Shown here in pieces: positions 8,812 through 17,835 of a stretch of 64,000 bases of DNA. Origin of the DNA: Streptococcus thermophilus (GTDB lineage Bacteria > Actinomycetota > Actinomycetes > Mycobacteriales > Mycobacteriaceae); contig UYIL01000003.1 of NCBI GenBank assembly GCA_900618065.1, positions 2,170,001 to 2,234,000 on the forward strand. Reading direction: 5' to 3'. Numbering within the stretch: the stretch's first letter is position 1; each line of letters begins with the position of its first letter. Under the pieces are notes generated by a model. The model was given only the letters and a program-made list of their open reading frames with translations, had not been told where the DNA came from and made no database searches. The position numbers and the translations under genes were made by a program.

Positions 8812-9978
8812 ATGAGAGCCGTGATTACTACTGCCCCCCAGCTGCGTATCGGCGGCATCGAGCTCGCCTCGCCGGTCATCCTCGCCCCGATGGCCGGCGT
8901 GACCGACATGCCGTTTCGCGTGCTGTGCCGCGAGATCGAGGAAGACCTCACCGGCACAGTGTCGGGGTTGTACGTCTGCGAGATGATCACGGCCCGCGCG
9001 CTCGTGGAGGGCAATGAGAAGACCCTGCACATGACTACGTTCGCGCCGCAGGAGACGCCGCGGTCGATGCAGTTGTACACCGTCGACCCAGAATACACCT
9101 ACAAGGCTGTCCGGATGATCGTGGAGGGCGACATGGCAGACCACGTGGACATGAACTTCGGCTGCCCCGTGCCCAAGGTCACCCGCCGCGGCGGCGGTTC
9201 CGCCATCCCGTACAAGCGCGGGCTGTACCGCAACATCGTTTCCGCCGCAGTCAAAGCGGCTGATGGCCGCGTTCCGGTCACCGTGAAGTTCCGCGTGGGC
9301 ATTGACGACGAGCACAAGACCCACCTGGACGCCGGCCGCATCGCCGCCGAAGAAGGCGCATCGGCCGTGGCCCTTCACGCCCGCACGGCCGCTCAGCGCT
9401 ACTCGGGCACAGCTAACTGGGACGAGATCTCCCGGCTGGTCGAGCACATGGACGGCACGGGCATCCCAGTGCTGGGCAACGGCGATATCTTCGCCGCCGC
9501 CGACGCGGAAGAAATGATGGAACGCACCGGCTGCGACGGTGTCGTCGTCGGCCGCGGGTGCCTGGGACGGCCGTGGTTGTTCGCCCAGCTCTCCGCCCAA
9601 CTGCGCGGCGAGGCGGTTCCGGCGGAGCCGACGCTTGGCCAGGTCGCCCGCATCATGGCCCGCCACGGCGAACTGCTCGCCGCCCACAACGGCGAAGAGC
9701 GTGGTTGCCGCGAGCTGCGCAAGCACGTTGGCTGGTACCTGCGCGGCTTTCCCGTCGGCGGCCAGTTCCGCGACGAGCTTGCCCGCGTTTCCACGCTCGA
9801 GGAGCTCCACTCGCACTTATCCACCATTTTCGGCTCTGATGCCATGGCTGAAGCTGCCGACGAAGCCCGCGGCCGCAAAGGCTCCAGCGCGAAGGTCGTT
9901 CTGCCCGAAGGGTGGCTGGACGACCCCGAGGATGACGCGGTGCCTGTTGGGGCGGAGATTGAGAACTCGGGCGGGTAA
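8812..9978 (+). CDS. dusB: tRNA-dihydrouridine synthase (DusB family)
   Basis: FMN- and NADPH-dependent reduction of uridines to dihydrouridine in the tRNA D-loop. The TIM-barrel N-terminus has 'LAPMAGVTDMPFRVLC', the catalytic cysteine is in 'MNFGCPVPKVTRRGGG' near residue 119, the FMN phosphate region is 'VLGNGDIF' and 'GRGCLGRPWLF'. The length of 388 residues is typical for actinobacterial DusB. The ATG at 8812 has only a close AGGA; a GTG at 8821 is an alternative start. It is followed by phoU after 11 bp, but phoU probably has its own promoter. Confidence 0.93.
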   Translation: MRAVITTAPQLRIGGIELASPVILAPMAGVTDMPFRVLCREIEEDLTGTVSGLYVCEMITARALVEGNEKTLHMTTFAPQETPRSMQLYTVDPEYTYKAVRMIVEGDMADHVDMNFGCPVPKVTRRGGGSAIPYKRGLYRNIVSAAVKAADGRVPVTVKFRVGIDDEHKTHLDAGRIAAEEGASAVALHARTAAQRYSGTANWDEISRLVEHMDGTGIPVLGNGDIFAAADAEEMMERTGCDGVVVGRGCLGRPWLFAQLSAQLRGEAVPAEPTLGQVARIMARHGELLAAHNGEERGCRELRKHVGWYLRGFPVGGQFRDELARVSTLEELHSHLSTIFGSDAMAEAADEARGRKGSSAKVVLPEGWLDDPEDDAVPVGAEIENSGG

Positions 9979-9989
9979 CGTCGTAAAGC

Positions 9990-10736
9990 ATGCGAACCGC
10001 CTACCGCGACCACCTCGACGCGTTCTCACGCGACCTGCAAATCATGAGCGACACTGTGCGCACGATCATGAAACATGCGTCGACCGCGGTGCTCGAGGCA
10101 TCGCTTGACGACGCTGAAGCAGCCTTAACCACCGCCGACTCCCTCAAAGAAATCCGCGATCGGTGCGAACGCCGATCCATGCAGCTGCTCGCGTTGGAGA
10201 ACCCGGTCGCGTCAGAACTGCGCCAGATCTTCACATCGATTTACATTGTCGAGGACTTCAACCGCATGGGCGCGCTAGCTAAGCACATCGCCAACACCGC
10301 ACGGCTGCGCCACCCTGACCCGGTCGTACCGCTCGACGGGCCGGGGTCACAACTGCGAGAAAGCGTCGTGCAATTCGTCGGGCGCACCGACACCATGGGC
10401 GAACTGATTCATGATCAGCTCATCAGCCCCGACGCGGACCTCGCGTTGGAGATCAACGAGCTTGATGATGCTGTCGACGACACCCACAAGCATCTGCTGA
10501 CCACCCTCACCAGCCGCGAATGGGAAGGACCCAACCGGCTCGCCGTCGATCTGGCGCTTATCGCGCGCTTCTACGAGCGCTACGCCGACCACTGCGTCAA
10601 CGTTGCCGCCCGCATTGTTTTCCTTGTCACCGGCCTGACACCGGAGAACTACATCGAAAGCAAAGACTCCGACGGCCAAGATGTAGAAATGAACGAGCGT
10701 TTCCGCGAGCTCGAACGCTACTTCGCCGAAGACTAG
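9990..10736 (+). CDS. phoU: Phosphate transport system regulatory protein PhoU
   Basis: Two consecutive three-helix PhoU domains in 248 residues, each with a metal-binding type helix: 'RQIFTSIYIVEDFNRMG' in the first and 'ALIARFYERYADHCVNVAARI' in the second. PhoU restrains Pst uptake and the phosphate two-component system when phosphate is plentiful. It faces the pstSCAB operon convergently. TAACGT at 9976-9981 lies eight bases before the ATG and no Shine-Dalgarno is visible, which suggests a leaderless start inside the end of dusB. Confidence 0.94.
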   Translation: MRTAYRDHLDAFSRDLQIMSDTVRTIMKHASTAVLEASLDDAEAALTTADSLKEIRDRCERRSMQLLALENPVASELRQIFTSIYIVEDFNRMGALAKHIANTARLRHPDPVVPLDGPGSQLRESVVQFVGRTDTMGELIHDQLISPDADLALEINELDDAVDDTHKHLLTTLTSREWEGPNRLAVDLALIARFYERYADHCVNVAARIVFLVTGLTPENYIESKDSDGQDVEMNERFRELERYFAED

Positions 10737-10773
10737 GCCGGCGACTAGCCCGCATACCCCTTGAAAAGGGCGC

Positions 10774-10803
10774 AAGCCCTCCGGCCCGAAGGCCGAAGGG
10801 CTT
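10774..10803. terminator. Hairpin between phoU and pstB
   Basis: AAGCCCT ... AGGGCTT with an inner GGCC/GGCC stem closed by a CGAA-type loop. It sits between the convergent phoU and pstB ends and could serve both strands. Confidence 0.6.
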
Positions 10804-10829
10804 CACGCGGTATCCCGAAAAAGAGCGAA

Positions 10830-11603
10830 TTAACCGAAGCGACCGGAGATGTAGTCCTCGGTCTCTTTGCGCTCCGGGTTCTCGAAGATGGTGGTGGTGT
10901 CGTTGAACTCCACCAGGTGGCCCGGCTTACCGGTGGCCTCAAGGGAGAAGAACCCGGTCTTGTCGGAGACACGGGCTGCCTGCTGCATGTTGTGGGTCAC
11001 GATGACGATGGTGTACTCGTCCTTGAGTTCGTGAATCAGGTCCTCGACAGCAAGAGTGGAAATCGGGTCCAGGGCGGAGCAAGGCTCATCCATGAGCAGA
11101 ACCTCAGGACGGACAGCGATCGCACGTGCGATGCACAGACGCTGCTGCTGACCACCGGAGAGGCCGCCGCCCGGCTTGTCCAGACGGTCCTTGACCTCGT
11201 CCCACAGGTTCGCACCGCGCAGGGACTCCTCGGTGATTTCCTTGAGCTTCTTCTTGTCCTTCTCGCCCTGGAGGGTCAAGCCGGCGACAACGTTCTCCTC
11301 GATGGACATGGTCGGGAACGGGTTCGCCTTCTGGAACACCATGCCGACGGTGTTGCGGACAGCAACCGGGTCCACGTTGTCGGCGTAGATGTCGTGGCCG
11401 TCAAGCAGAACTTCGCCATCGACGGAGGCGTTGGGGATGACCTCGTGCATACGGTTGAGGGTGCGCAACACGGTGGACTTACCGCAACCAGACGGACCGA
11501 TGAAAGCAGTCACGGCCTGGCCGGGGATCTTCATGTTGACGCTCTGCACGGCGTGGAAGTCGCCGTAGTAAATGTCGAGGTCGTTGAGCTCGAGCTTAGG
11601 CAT
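10830..11603 (-). CDS. pstB: Phosphate ABC transporter ATP-binding protein PstB
   Basis: ATPase of the high-affinity phosphate importer (257 residues). Walker A 'GPSGCGKST', signature 'LSGGQQQRL', Walker B '[13 protein letters not shown]' and the switch His in '[10 protein letters not shown]' are all present in order. The start MPKLELND at 11603 was chosen because GGAG precedes it and it matches the family length; the longer frame upstream crosses the pstA end. It is the last gene of pstS-pstC-pstA-pstB. Confidence 0.96.
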   Translation of the reverse strand: MPKLELNDLDIYYGDFHAVQSVNMKIPGQAVTAFIGPSGCGKSTVLRTLNRMHEVIPNASVDGEVLLDGHDIYADNVDPVAVRNTVGMVFQKANPFPTMSIEENVVAGLTLQGEKDKKKLKEITEESLRGANLWDEVKDRLDKPGGGLSGGQQQRLCIARAIAVRPEVLLMDEPCSALDPISTLAVEDLIHELKDEYTIVIVTHNMQQAARVSDKTGFFSLEATGKPGHLVEFNDTTTIFENPERKETEDYISGRFG

Positions 11604-11640
11604 TGTGTTTTCTCCTGGAGAGTGAAAGGGGGTTAGCGGC

Positions 11641-12702
11641 TTACTTCTTGACCGAGTACTTGGACGCGATAAGGCGGGCAAGCAGGTTCAGGGCGACGAC
11701 GAGGAGGACCAGGGTGAGGGCAGCACCCCACAGGCGGTCGGTAACGGCCTGAGCCGAACCAGACTTCCACATGTCGAGCATGAACAGCGGCAGCGACGAC
11801 TGCGGTCCTTCGAAAATGTTGAACGCATTCATCACCTTCGTGGAACCAACAAGGATCAACACCGGAGCGGACTCGCCCATGACGCGGGCGACTGCCAGCA
11901 TGATGCCGGTGACGATGCCGGACAGTGCCGTCGGCAAAACGATGCGGACGATCGTCTTCCACTTGGGCACGCCCAGTGCGTAGGTGGCTTCGCGTAGATC
12001 CATTGGGACGACGCGGAGCATCTCTTCGGTATTACGGACCACGATGGGAACCATCAGCAAAATCAGCGACAGGGCGACGGCGAAACCGGAGCGCTCCTGG
12101 CCGAGGATGGTGATCCACAGGGCGTAGATGAACAGGGCGGACACGATCGACGGGACACCGGAGAGGATGTCCACCATGAAAGTGGTCAGTTTGCCCAGAC
12201 GGTTGCCGCCGGAGTACTCCACCAGGTAAATCGCGGTGAAGACACCGATCGGGATGGAGAACAGGGACGCGATGAGGGTCTGGACCAGGGTGCCGACGAT
12301 GGCGTGCGCCGCACCGCCGCCTGGGGCACGGGTACGCGCGCCCCCCATGTCCTGACTCCACCAGTCGAAGTCCAGGATCGGGCCAATGCCGCGGCTGACA
12401 AGAGTGAACAACAGCCAGCCCAGCGGAATCAGAGCTAGGATCATGGCCAGCCACATCAGGCCGCCCATCAGGGAGTTGGTGAACTTACGGCCGCCGGAAA
12501 TGTCGGTGAACGGGTTGTCCCCGTCAGAGTTGGTGCGAGCCGGCTCGCGGGTTTCGGTGGCGGTTGCGGTTGCCGCGGCCGAACCAGCGGAGGTGCCGGT
12601 GGAGTCCTTGTCGGTCTTTACAACCTTGTCTTCCTGCACAACCTTGTCGGCCTTATCTGCCTTGTCAGGCTGGCCAGAGTTGCCGGGATATGCAGTGCTC
12701 AT
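11641..12702 (-). CDS. pstA: Phosphate ABC transporter permease PstA
   Basis: Second membrane subunit of the phosphate importer, 353 residues. An N-terminal hydrophilic extension of ~70 residues rich in Lys, Asp, Ala and Thr precedes six hydrophobic segments. The binding-protein-dependent permease loop (EAA) lies in '[20 protein letters not shown]'. The 10 bp to pstC and 37 bp to pstB indicate one operon. The extended hydrophilic N-terminus is longer than in the E. coli homologue. Confidence 0.94.
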   Translation of the reverse strand: MSTAYPGNSGQPDKADKADKVVQEDKVVKTDKDSTGTSAGSAAATATATETREPARTNSDGDNPFTDISGGRKFTNSLMGGLMWLAMILALIPLGWLLFTLVSRGIGPILDFDWWSQDMGGARTRAPGGGAAHAIVGTLVQTLIASLFSIPIGVFTAIYLVEYSGGNRLGKLTTFMVDILSGVPSIVSALFIYALWITILGQERSGFAVALSLILLMVPIVVRNTEEMLRVVPMDLREATYALGVPKWKTIVRIVLPTALSGIVTGIMLAVARVMGESAPVLILVGSTKVMNAFNIFEGPQSSLPLFMLDMWKSGSAQAVTDRLWGAALTLVLLVVALNLLARLIASKYSVKK

Positions 12703-12712
12703 GGCTACTCTC

Positions 12713-13804
12713 CTACTTGTTGACGATCGCGCGAGCGATCGAGTTGACGATGAAGGTCAGCAAGAACAGCACCAGGCCGGCGGCGATGTAGGCACCCGCC
12801 GAAACCTCGTTGTTGAACTCAGCGGACGCGTTTGCAATCGCGGTAGCGAAGGTGGTGCCACCGTCGAACAGTGACCCACGGAAGGCACCACTCGGGGAAA
12901 CGACCATGTAGAGGGCCATGGTCTCACCGAGAGCGCGGCCCAGACCCAGCATGGAACCTGCGATGTAGCCGGACAGGCCGAACGGGAGCACGGTCATGCG
13001 GATGACTTCCCAGCGCGTTGCGCCGAGCGCCAGAGCGGACTCGATCTGGCCGGGAGGGGTCTGCACGAAAACTTCGCGGGCAGTGGCGGCGATGACCGGG
13101 AGAATCATGATCGCCAGGACGATACCACCGGTGAGGATGTTGCGGCTGGTAGCGAAGGCCGGCGAGTTACCGTCCGCCGTGAACAGAAATGTGTTTCCCA
13201 GGAAGGTGCCGTGGATCCATTCGTAGAAACCGGACAATGCTGGGCCGAGGACCTGCGCACCCCACAGACCGTAAACGATGGACGGCACGGCGGCGAGCAT
13301 GTCCACCAGCGTCGCCAGCGGGCGCACCAGCTGCTTCGGTGCATAGTTGGACAAGAAGATCGCAATGCCCAGGGCGATCGGCATAGCGATGATCAAGGCG
13401 ATGATCGAAACCGTCATGGTCACGTAGAACAGGTCCGGGATACCGAACTGCATGTTCTCCAGGTTCGAGGTCTGCCAGGCACCCTTGTACGTGAAGAAGT
13501 TCTCCTGGTTCAAGCGCAGCGGCCTGATCGCCTGCAGCACGAGGAACAGACCGACAGACGCAATGATCACGGTGATCAGCGCCGCGGAGATGGTGGACAG
13601 TGCCTCGAAAATGCGGTCGCCTGGGCGCTTGACGCCAGCGCCTCCACCGGAGGTGTGGCCAGTTGCGGGGGTGTCAGAAACTGCGGGGTCTTGGCCCTTC
13701 TCGCGCGGCGTGGCCTGGGAGGAGCTAACCACCGCGTCTTCGCGGGTGGCGGGCCCGGCGCCGCGGTCGTCGTGCTCAGTTGCCGGCAATTCGTTGTCAG
13801 CCAT
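12713..13804 (-). CDS. pstC: Phosphate ABC transporter permease PstC
   Basis: First membrane subunit of the phosphate importer (363 residues from MADNELPAT). It also has a ~65-residue hydrophilic N-terminal extension, then six membrane segments, with the EAA loop in 'IESALALGATRWEVIRMTVL'. The start at 13804 has AAAGGA upstream; the frame extends to 13852 without support. It is separated from pstS by 190 bp that contain two strong hairpins, so it is probably transcribed by partial read-through from pstS. Confidence 0.93.
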   Translation of the reverse strand: MADNELPATEHDDRGAGPATREDAVVSSSQATPREKGQDPAVSDTPATGHTSGGGAGVKRPGDRIFEALSTISAALITVIIASVGLFLVLQAIRPLRLNQENFFTYKGAWQTSNLENMQFGIPDLFYVTMTVSIIALIIAMPIALGIAIFLSNYAPKQLVRPLATLVDMLAAVPSIVYGLWGAQVLGPALSGFYEWIHGTFLGNTFLFTADGNSPAFATSRNILTGGIVLAIMILPVIAATAREVFVQTPPGQIESALALGATRWEVIRMTVLPFGLSGYIAGSMLGLGRALGETMALYMVVSPSGAFRGSLFDGGTTFATAIANASAEFNNEVSAGAYIAAGLVLFLLTFIVNSIARAIVNK

Positions 13805-13916
13805 AGTGACGAATCCTTTGTGTGAAAGTTCTGAATGCGGTGCTCCGCTCATGCGGGTCCGCAGAAGAAGACAGATAGTTTCTCAGTGAGCACTCAGAAA
13901 CTCGTTGCCACAAAGA

Positions 13917-13983
13917 CATACCCCCGGCTCACTTCGGTAGCAGGGGGTATGCCGGTCGCCTAGGACCGCAGTCCTAGGCGACC
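13917..13983 (-). terminator. Double hairpin between pstS and pstC (attenuator or stabiliser)
   Basis: Directly after the pstS stop lies a perfect 13-bp stem GGTCGCCTAGGAC/GTCCTAGGCGACC with loop CGCA (13954-13983), followed on the minus strand by CATACCCCC/GGGGGTATG (13917-13951) and TCTTTGTGG. With pstC continuing downstream, this probably lets the binding protein be made in excess over the membrane subunits. Confidence 0.7.
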
Positions 13984-13994
13984 ATCGAAAGCGC

Positions 13995-15140
13995 TTAGCT
14001 GATGGCTTCGACAGACTCGCGCAGCTTGTCAGCGAACTCGCCGGAAACCGGGATGAAGCCAGCGTCCTCGAGCTCTTCGTCCTGGGACTCCAGAACGACG
14101 GTCAGGAAGTCCTTGACCTGGTTACGGGTCTTCTCGTCGTCGTACTTGGAGCAGACGATCTCGTAGGTGGTCAGGATCAGCGGGTAGGAGTCAGCCTCTT
14201 GCTGAGCGAACAGTGCGTCAGAGTCGACGACCATGTCGTTACCCTCAGACTTGAACTCGACCTTGTCCAGAGCTGCGTTGACGGTGTCGTTGTTGAGCTC
14301 AACCGGGCCATTGCCGAAGTCAACATTAGCGACACCGAGCTCGAGGTCGCGGGCGTAGCCAGCCTCGACGTAGGTGATTGCGCCGTTGGTGGCGTTGACC
14401 TGCTCAGCGACAGCGGTGGAGCCGTTGGCGCCAGCGCCGACCTTCTGCGGGAATGCCTTGCCTTCGCCTTCCCACTTGCCGTCGGAAGCAGCAGACAGGA
14501 ACTTCTGGAAGTTGTCGGAGGTGCCGGACTCGTCAGAGCGGTAGATCACGGAGATCTCCTGGTCCGGCAGGTCTGCGCCGTCGTTGTTCTCAGCGATCTT
14601 CGGGTCGTTCCACTTGGTGATGGTGCCGTCGAAGATCTCGACGATGTTGTCGATGGACAGGTTCAGGCCCTCAACGCCCTCGAGGTTGTAGGCAACAGCG
14701 ACCGGGCCGATGACCATCGGCAGGTGCCATGCGTCGTTGCCACCGCAACGCTCCTTGGCCTGCTCGACCTCACCCTTGTCCTCCTTCAGCGGGGAGTCAG
14801 AACCGGCGAAAGCAGCCTGGTTGCCCACGAAGTTCTTGATGCCGCTACCGGAACCGGTTGCGTTGTAGGCGAGGTTAGCGCCGTCAACAACCTCGGCGTA
14901 ACGGGCACCGAAGTAGTCCATGGCGTTTGCCTGGGAGGTAGCACCCTCAGCAACGAGCTGGCCGGACTCGCCGGACAGGCCCTCGATGTCACCGGTGTCG
15001 GAGCTATCGCTAGCGGAGTCGTTGGAGTTGTTGCCGTCGTTGTTGCCGTTGTCTGCGGAGTCGCCGCAAGCAACCAGGGAGACAGAGGTCAGTGCTGCAA
15101 GTCCAGCAAGGGCGGCAGTGCGCTTGATGTTACGGATCAC
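13995..15140 (-). CDS. pstS: Phosphate-binding lipoprotein PstS
   Basis: Extracellular phosphate-binding protein anchored as a lipoprotein, 381 residues. The signal peptide ends in the lipobox 'LVAC' followed by G at about residue 26, then an Asn/Asp/Ser-rich linker. Phosphate-binding elements are visible as 'EGATSQANAMDYFGARYAE', 'TGSGSGIKNFVG' and 'RSDESGTSDNFQKFL'. The GTG at 15140 (VIRNIKR) was chosen because AAAGG precedes it and it places the signal peptide at the N-terminus. It is the first gene of the pst operon, with a PHO-box-like repeat about 140-160 bp upstream. Confidence 0.95.
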   Translation of the reverse strand: MIRNIKRTAALAGLAALTSVSLVACGDSADNGNNDGNNSNDSASDSSDTGDIEGLSGESGQLVAEGATSQANAMDYFGARYAEVVDGANLAYNATGSGSGIKNFVGNQAAFAGSDSPLKEDKGEVEQAKERCGGNDAWHLPMVIGPVAVAYNLEGVEGLNLSIDNIVEIFDGTITKWNDPKIAENNDGADLPDQEISVIYRSDESGTSDNFQKFLSAASDGKWEGEGKAFPQKVGAGANGSTAVAEQVNATNGAITYVEAGYARDLELGVANVDFGNGPVELNNDTVNAALDKVEFKSEGNDMVVDSDALFAQQEADSYPLILTTYEIVCSKYDDEKTRNQVKDFLTVVLESQDEELEDAGFIPVSGEFADKLRESVEAIS

Positions 15141-15280
15141 GGGATACCTTTCCGGTGCGAATTCAGATTTTCTTCTGAGCATCGGCCCCAGGCTTTGGAT
15201 GCGCTTTTACGCGCCACATAATGAGCCTGGGTGCTCACGTATGGGAAAGCTACGGGCTGCGCGTTAACCCAACAGGACCT

Positions 15281-15302
15281 AAACGGTGAACAATGCGTTA
15301 AC
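15281..15302 (-). promoter_or_regulatory. Putative PHO box (two 11-bp direct repeats) upstream of pstS
   Basis: Read toward pstS the sequence is GTTAACGCATT (15302-15292) followed at once by GTTCACCGTTT (15291-15281): two 11-bp units sharing GTT-A-C. A further GTTAACGC lies at 15261-15268. The GTTCACC core and 11-bp periodicity are those of actinobacterial phosphate-control sites bound by OmpR-type regulators, and the C. glutamicum PhoR site is described as tandem 8-bp repeats with 3-bp spacing. Binding by the PhoR encoded at 41287-42006 is inference. Confidence 0.6.
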
Positions 15303-15338
15303 TTTGTGGTCTCCTGTGAATTAGTGGTGCGTTCTATG

Positions 15339-16283
15339 TCACAGGCTACGTTGGGGTGAGTAGACAACGTGGCGTTCCGCGACGGTGAATCCCATGTCCT
15401 CGTACCTTTTCACCGCTGGCGTGTTGTCAGACTCGACATAAAGGATCACACGCTCCGCACCCCCGCCAACGAGGTGCTCGAGCCCGGCGCGCATCAGTGC
15501 TTCGCCCAGCCCTTTGCCCCGGTAGTTACTCGCCAACCCGACGACGTACACTTCCCCGAGCGTGCGGGAATGCCGCTTCGTCCAGTGGAATCCCGCCAGC
15601 TCCGGCTCACCGGAGACATCCCACAGGAACCGCACACCGTTCGGGTCGAACCAGTCCGTGTCCACTCCTTCGTGCAACCGATGCAGGTCCCATCCGCCTT
15701 GCTCGGGGTGCCAGGAGAACGCGTCGTTGTTCACGCACAGCCATTGCTTATCGACGTCCTCACGCCCCCACCTTTCCACCGCCTCCGCGTAACTGACGTC
15801 CTCTATATGGGAGCCACCGACGCGCGATGCACTCTCGCCCAGCAGCTCATCTGTGCCCTGCGCGATTGCCTCCAGCTTCTCCCCCGCGATGTCCATGACG
15901 AGCAGCTCGCGCACAACGTTGAGACCAAGGGACACCGCGAGAGCCTGCGCCGGTGGCAAGTTGCCGTGCGCCCACAGGCCAGCATCCTCGCGACGCCCCA
16001 GCACCTCCCGGGCAAGCGCCGCGCCGATCCCGGCACCGCGGCGCGGCGGGTCAACCACCAGCTCAGCTGATCCGTCGGGGGACAGGGCGGCGAGGCCGGC
16101 AGGTGAGCCGTCGATAAGCGCTGCGATGTGCGTGTGCTCGTCGCCGTCGAGACCGCGGACGAAGGCCTCGGAGAATGCCTCCACGCCATCGTGCTCAGCA
16201 GCGCGGGCCAAGATGTCGCGGGCCGCCCCGGCTGTGTCAGCATCGTCGCGAAGGGAAACCGCGGTAATGGAAACGTCCGTCAT
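15339..16283 (-). CDS. mshD: Mycothiol synthase MshD
   Basis: Last step of mycothiol synthesis: transfer of acetyl from acetyl-CoA to Cys-GlcN-Ins. The 314 residues contain two GNAT domains. The N-terminal one is degenerate ('DPPRRGAGIGAALAREVLG'); the C-terminal one has the functional acetyl-CoA loop 'VVGLASNYRGKGLGEALM' and ends 'YEDMGFTVAERHVVYS'. AGGCTA (16290-16295, TAGCCT on the minus strand) sits six bases before the ATG, so the start is probably leaderless. Two copies of CGTCGATAAGC lie inside (15746-15756 and 16109-16119). Confidence 0.92.
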   Translation of the reverse strand: MTDVSITAVSLRDDADTAGAARDILARAAEHDGVEAFSEAFVRGLDGDEHTHIAALIDGSPAGLAALSPDGSAELVVDPPRRGAGIGAALAREVLGRREDAGLWAHGNLPPAQALAVSLGLNVVRELLVMDIAGEKLEAIAQGTDELLGESASRVGGSHIEDVSYAEAVERWGREDVDKQWLCVNNDAFSWHPEQGGWDLHRLHEGVDTDWFDPNGVRFLWDVSGEPELAGFHWTKRHSRTLGEVYVVGLASNYRGKGLGEALMRAGLEHLVGGGAERVILYVESDNTPAVKRYEDMGFTVAERHVVYSPQRSL

Positions 16284-16306
16284 GCCCCCAGGCTACGGTA
16301 AAAGGC
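16284..16306. promoter_or_regulatory. Divergent leaderless promoters of mshD and the LmeA-like gene
   Basis: Only 23 bp separate the two start codons. The -10-like hexamers TAGCCT (minus, 16290-16295) and TACGGT (plus, 16294-16299) overlap by two bases, each 6-7 nt from its start codon. RNA polymerase could hardly occupy both at once. Confidence 0.55.
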
Positions 16307-17098
16307 ATGGCGGACGGCTCGACTTTGGCGCAGCGGCAGGCAAAGCCGCGTAACGGACTTCAGGCAGCGGTCGCTGCTGGAGTTCTTGCCGGTGTGCTTG
16401 GGGTCGGGTTCGTGGTGGATGCGGCGGGAGCTGCGGGCATCGAAAAGCGCTTGGCAGCGAACGCGCGCGCCGCCGACAACCTAGCCGCAGATCCCGACAC
16501 GTACGTCGGCGGTTTACCGTTTGCCCAGGTCCGTTTCACCGACGAGGTGCCACGGGTGAGTTTTCAGGCGTTGGATGTGCAGGTCGACGGCATAGGCATT
16601 GCCAATTCCCGCACAGACATCTACGAGATCACTATCCCCGCGGACAAGGCCTACGCCGCCGACTTCATCGGTGCGCGCGCCAAACGCGTGGAGAACACGC
16701 TTTCGCTCGACGGCGTCGCATTCGGCCAGTTACTGGGTATGACGGACCTGGACATCGCCAACCCGTACAACATCTCCCCCACCGGCGGCAGCGAGGCGGA
16801 AGCCCAGCTCACCGGCACTGTGCCCGGCACCGAGGAGAAAACCACCGCGGTGGTCACTCTACGACTCGACGACACAACATTCCGTATGGAGCCGCAGGAG
16901 CTTATCGACGTCCCCGATGCCCTAGCCGACACCGTCAGATCCGCCTACACCCTCGAACTGGACACCCGCGACTTACCCATTGGCGCCCAAGCCGACAAGG
17001 TCGACCTTTCCGGCGGCTCCATCCGCTTCTCCGCGCAGCGCCGCGACGTAGAACTGACCCAAGACATGCTCTCCCCGGTGGCCGCTACTGCCCGTTGA
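16307..17098 (+). CDS. LmeA-family (DUF2993) phospholipid-binding protein
   Basis: 263 residues with one hydrophobic segment near residues 15-40 ('AAVAAGVLAGVLGVGFVVDA') that acts as signal anchor, followed by an all-beta/alpha extracytoplasmic domain of the DUF2993 family. The mycobacterial member LmeA binds phospholipids and promotes mannan elongation of lipomannan in the periplasm; a similar envelope role is likely but inferred. TACGGT at 16294-16299 lies seven bases before the ATG, without Shine-Dalgarno. One CGTCGATAAGC copy lies at 16900-16910. Confidence 0.75.
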   Translation: MADGSTLAQRQAKPRNGLQAAVAAGVLAGVLGVGFVVDAAGAAGIEKRLAANARAADNLAADPDTYVGGLPFAQVRFTDEVPRVSFQALDVQVDGIGIANSRTDIYEITIPADKAYAADFIGARAKRVENTLSLDGVAFGQLLGMTDLDIANPYNISPTGGSEAEAQLTGTVPGTEEKTTAVVTLRLDDTTFRMEPQELIDVPDALADTVRSAYTLELDTRDLPIGAQADKVDLSGGSIRFSAQRRDVELTQDMLSPVAATAR

Positions 17099-17125
17099 GC
17101 TCAGCGGTGACTACTGTGGATGGGC

Positions 17126-17815
17126 ATGGAGAACACCGACAACGGCAACACCCCTGAGCGCACCGCCCTGGACGGCAACGAGGCAGTCAACCTCGCCGCG
17201 GAGCAGTCGAAGAACACAGCGCACCGCAACATCCCGGCGCTAGGGCTCGACGAGATCCCGCTACCCGACGACACTGCGAACCTGCGCGAAGGCCCCAACC
17301 TGCACGACGGACTGCTTGCGCTGCTGCCGCTCGTCGGCGTGTGGCAGGGCACCGGCCAGGCCGTCGACGAGACCGCTGCGGCGGGTGAGCTCGCCGAGTA
17401 CGCCTTCGGCCAGCAGCTGGTTATCTCGCACGACGGCGAGAACTACCTGCGCTTCGACTCCCGCACCTGGCGGATTGATGCCGACGGCAACCCGGTCGGC
17501 GCGGACCAGCGCGAGACTGGCTTTTGGCGTATCTCCCTTGACGACGCCATCGAGGTCACCTTGACCAACTCCCGCGGCTTGGTGGAGATCATGTACGGCG
17601 AGCCCGTCAACGAGCGCGCCTGGCAGCTACAGTCGGCCTCGACCATCGCCACAGAGACCGGCCCTGCCACCCACGGCCCCGGCAAGCGCCTCTACGGCCT
17701 CATGCCCAACAACAACCTGGGCTGGGTCGACGAGCGCGTCGCCGCCGGGTCCACGCAGGACGACATCACCTTCATCCCCTACATGTCAGGGGAGCTCAAG
17801 CGCGTGGCTGGTTAA
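17126..17815 (+). CDS. Nitrobindin-like / FABP-family heme-binding domain protein
   Basis: 229 residues. After a ~55-residue hydrophilic N-terminus comes the ten-stranded lipocalin-like domain with its entry motif G-x-W-x-G-x-G, seen as 'LVGVWQGTGQ', and a C-terminal 'ITFIPYMSGELKRV' strand. Family members bind ferric heme and can react with peroxynitrite. TACTGT at 17112-17117 lies eight bases before the ATG at 17126, which is why I prefer this start to the ATG at 17120. The gene ends 20 bp before the convergent pabC. Confidence 0.8.
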   Translation: MENTDNGNTPERTALDGNEAVNLAAEQSKNTAHRNIPALGLDEIPLPDDTANLREGPNLHDGLLALLPLVGVWQGTGQAVDETAAAGELAEYAFGQQLVISHDGENYLRFDSRTWRIDADGNPVGADQRETGFWRISLDDAIEVTLTNSRGLVEIMYGEPVNERAWQLQSASTIATETGPATHGPGKRLYGLMPNNNLGWVDERVAAGSTQDDITFIPYMSGELKRVAG

Positions 17816-17835
17816 CGGCCTCCCTGGGCTCGGCC

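Noticed and set aside
9818..9826. DnaA-box-like TTATCCACC inside dusB
   Set aside because: Single imperfect copy in coding sequence; no cluster and no AT-rich region, so not an origin.
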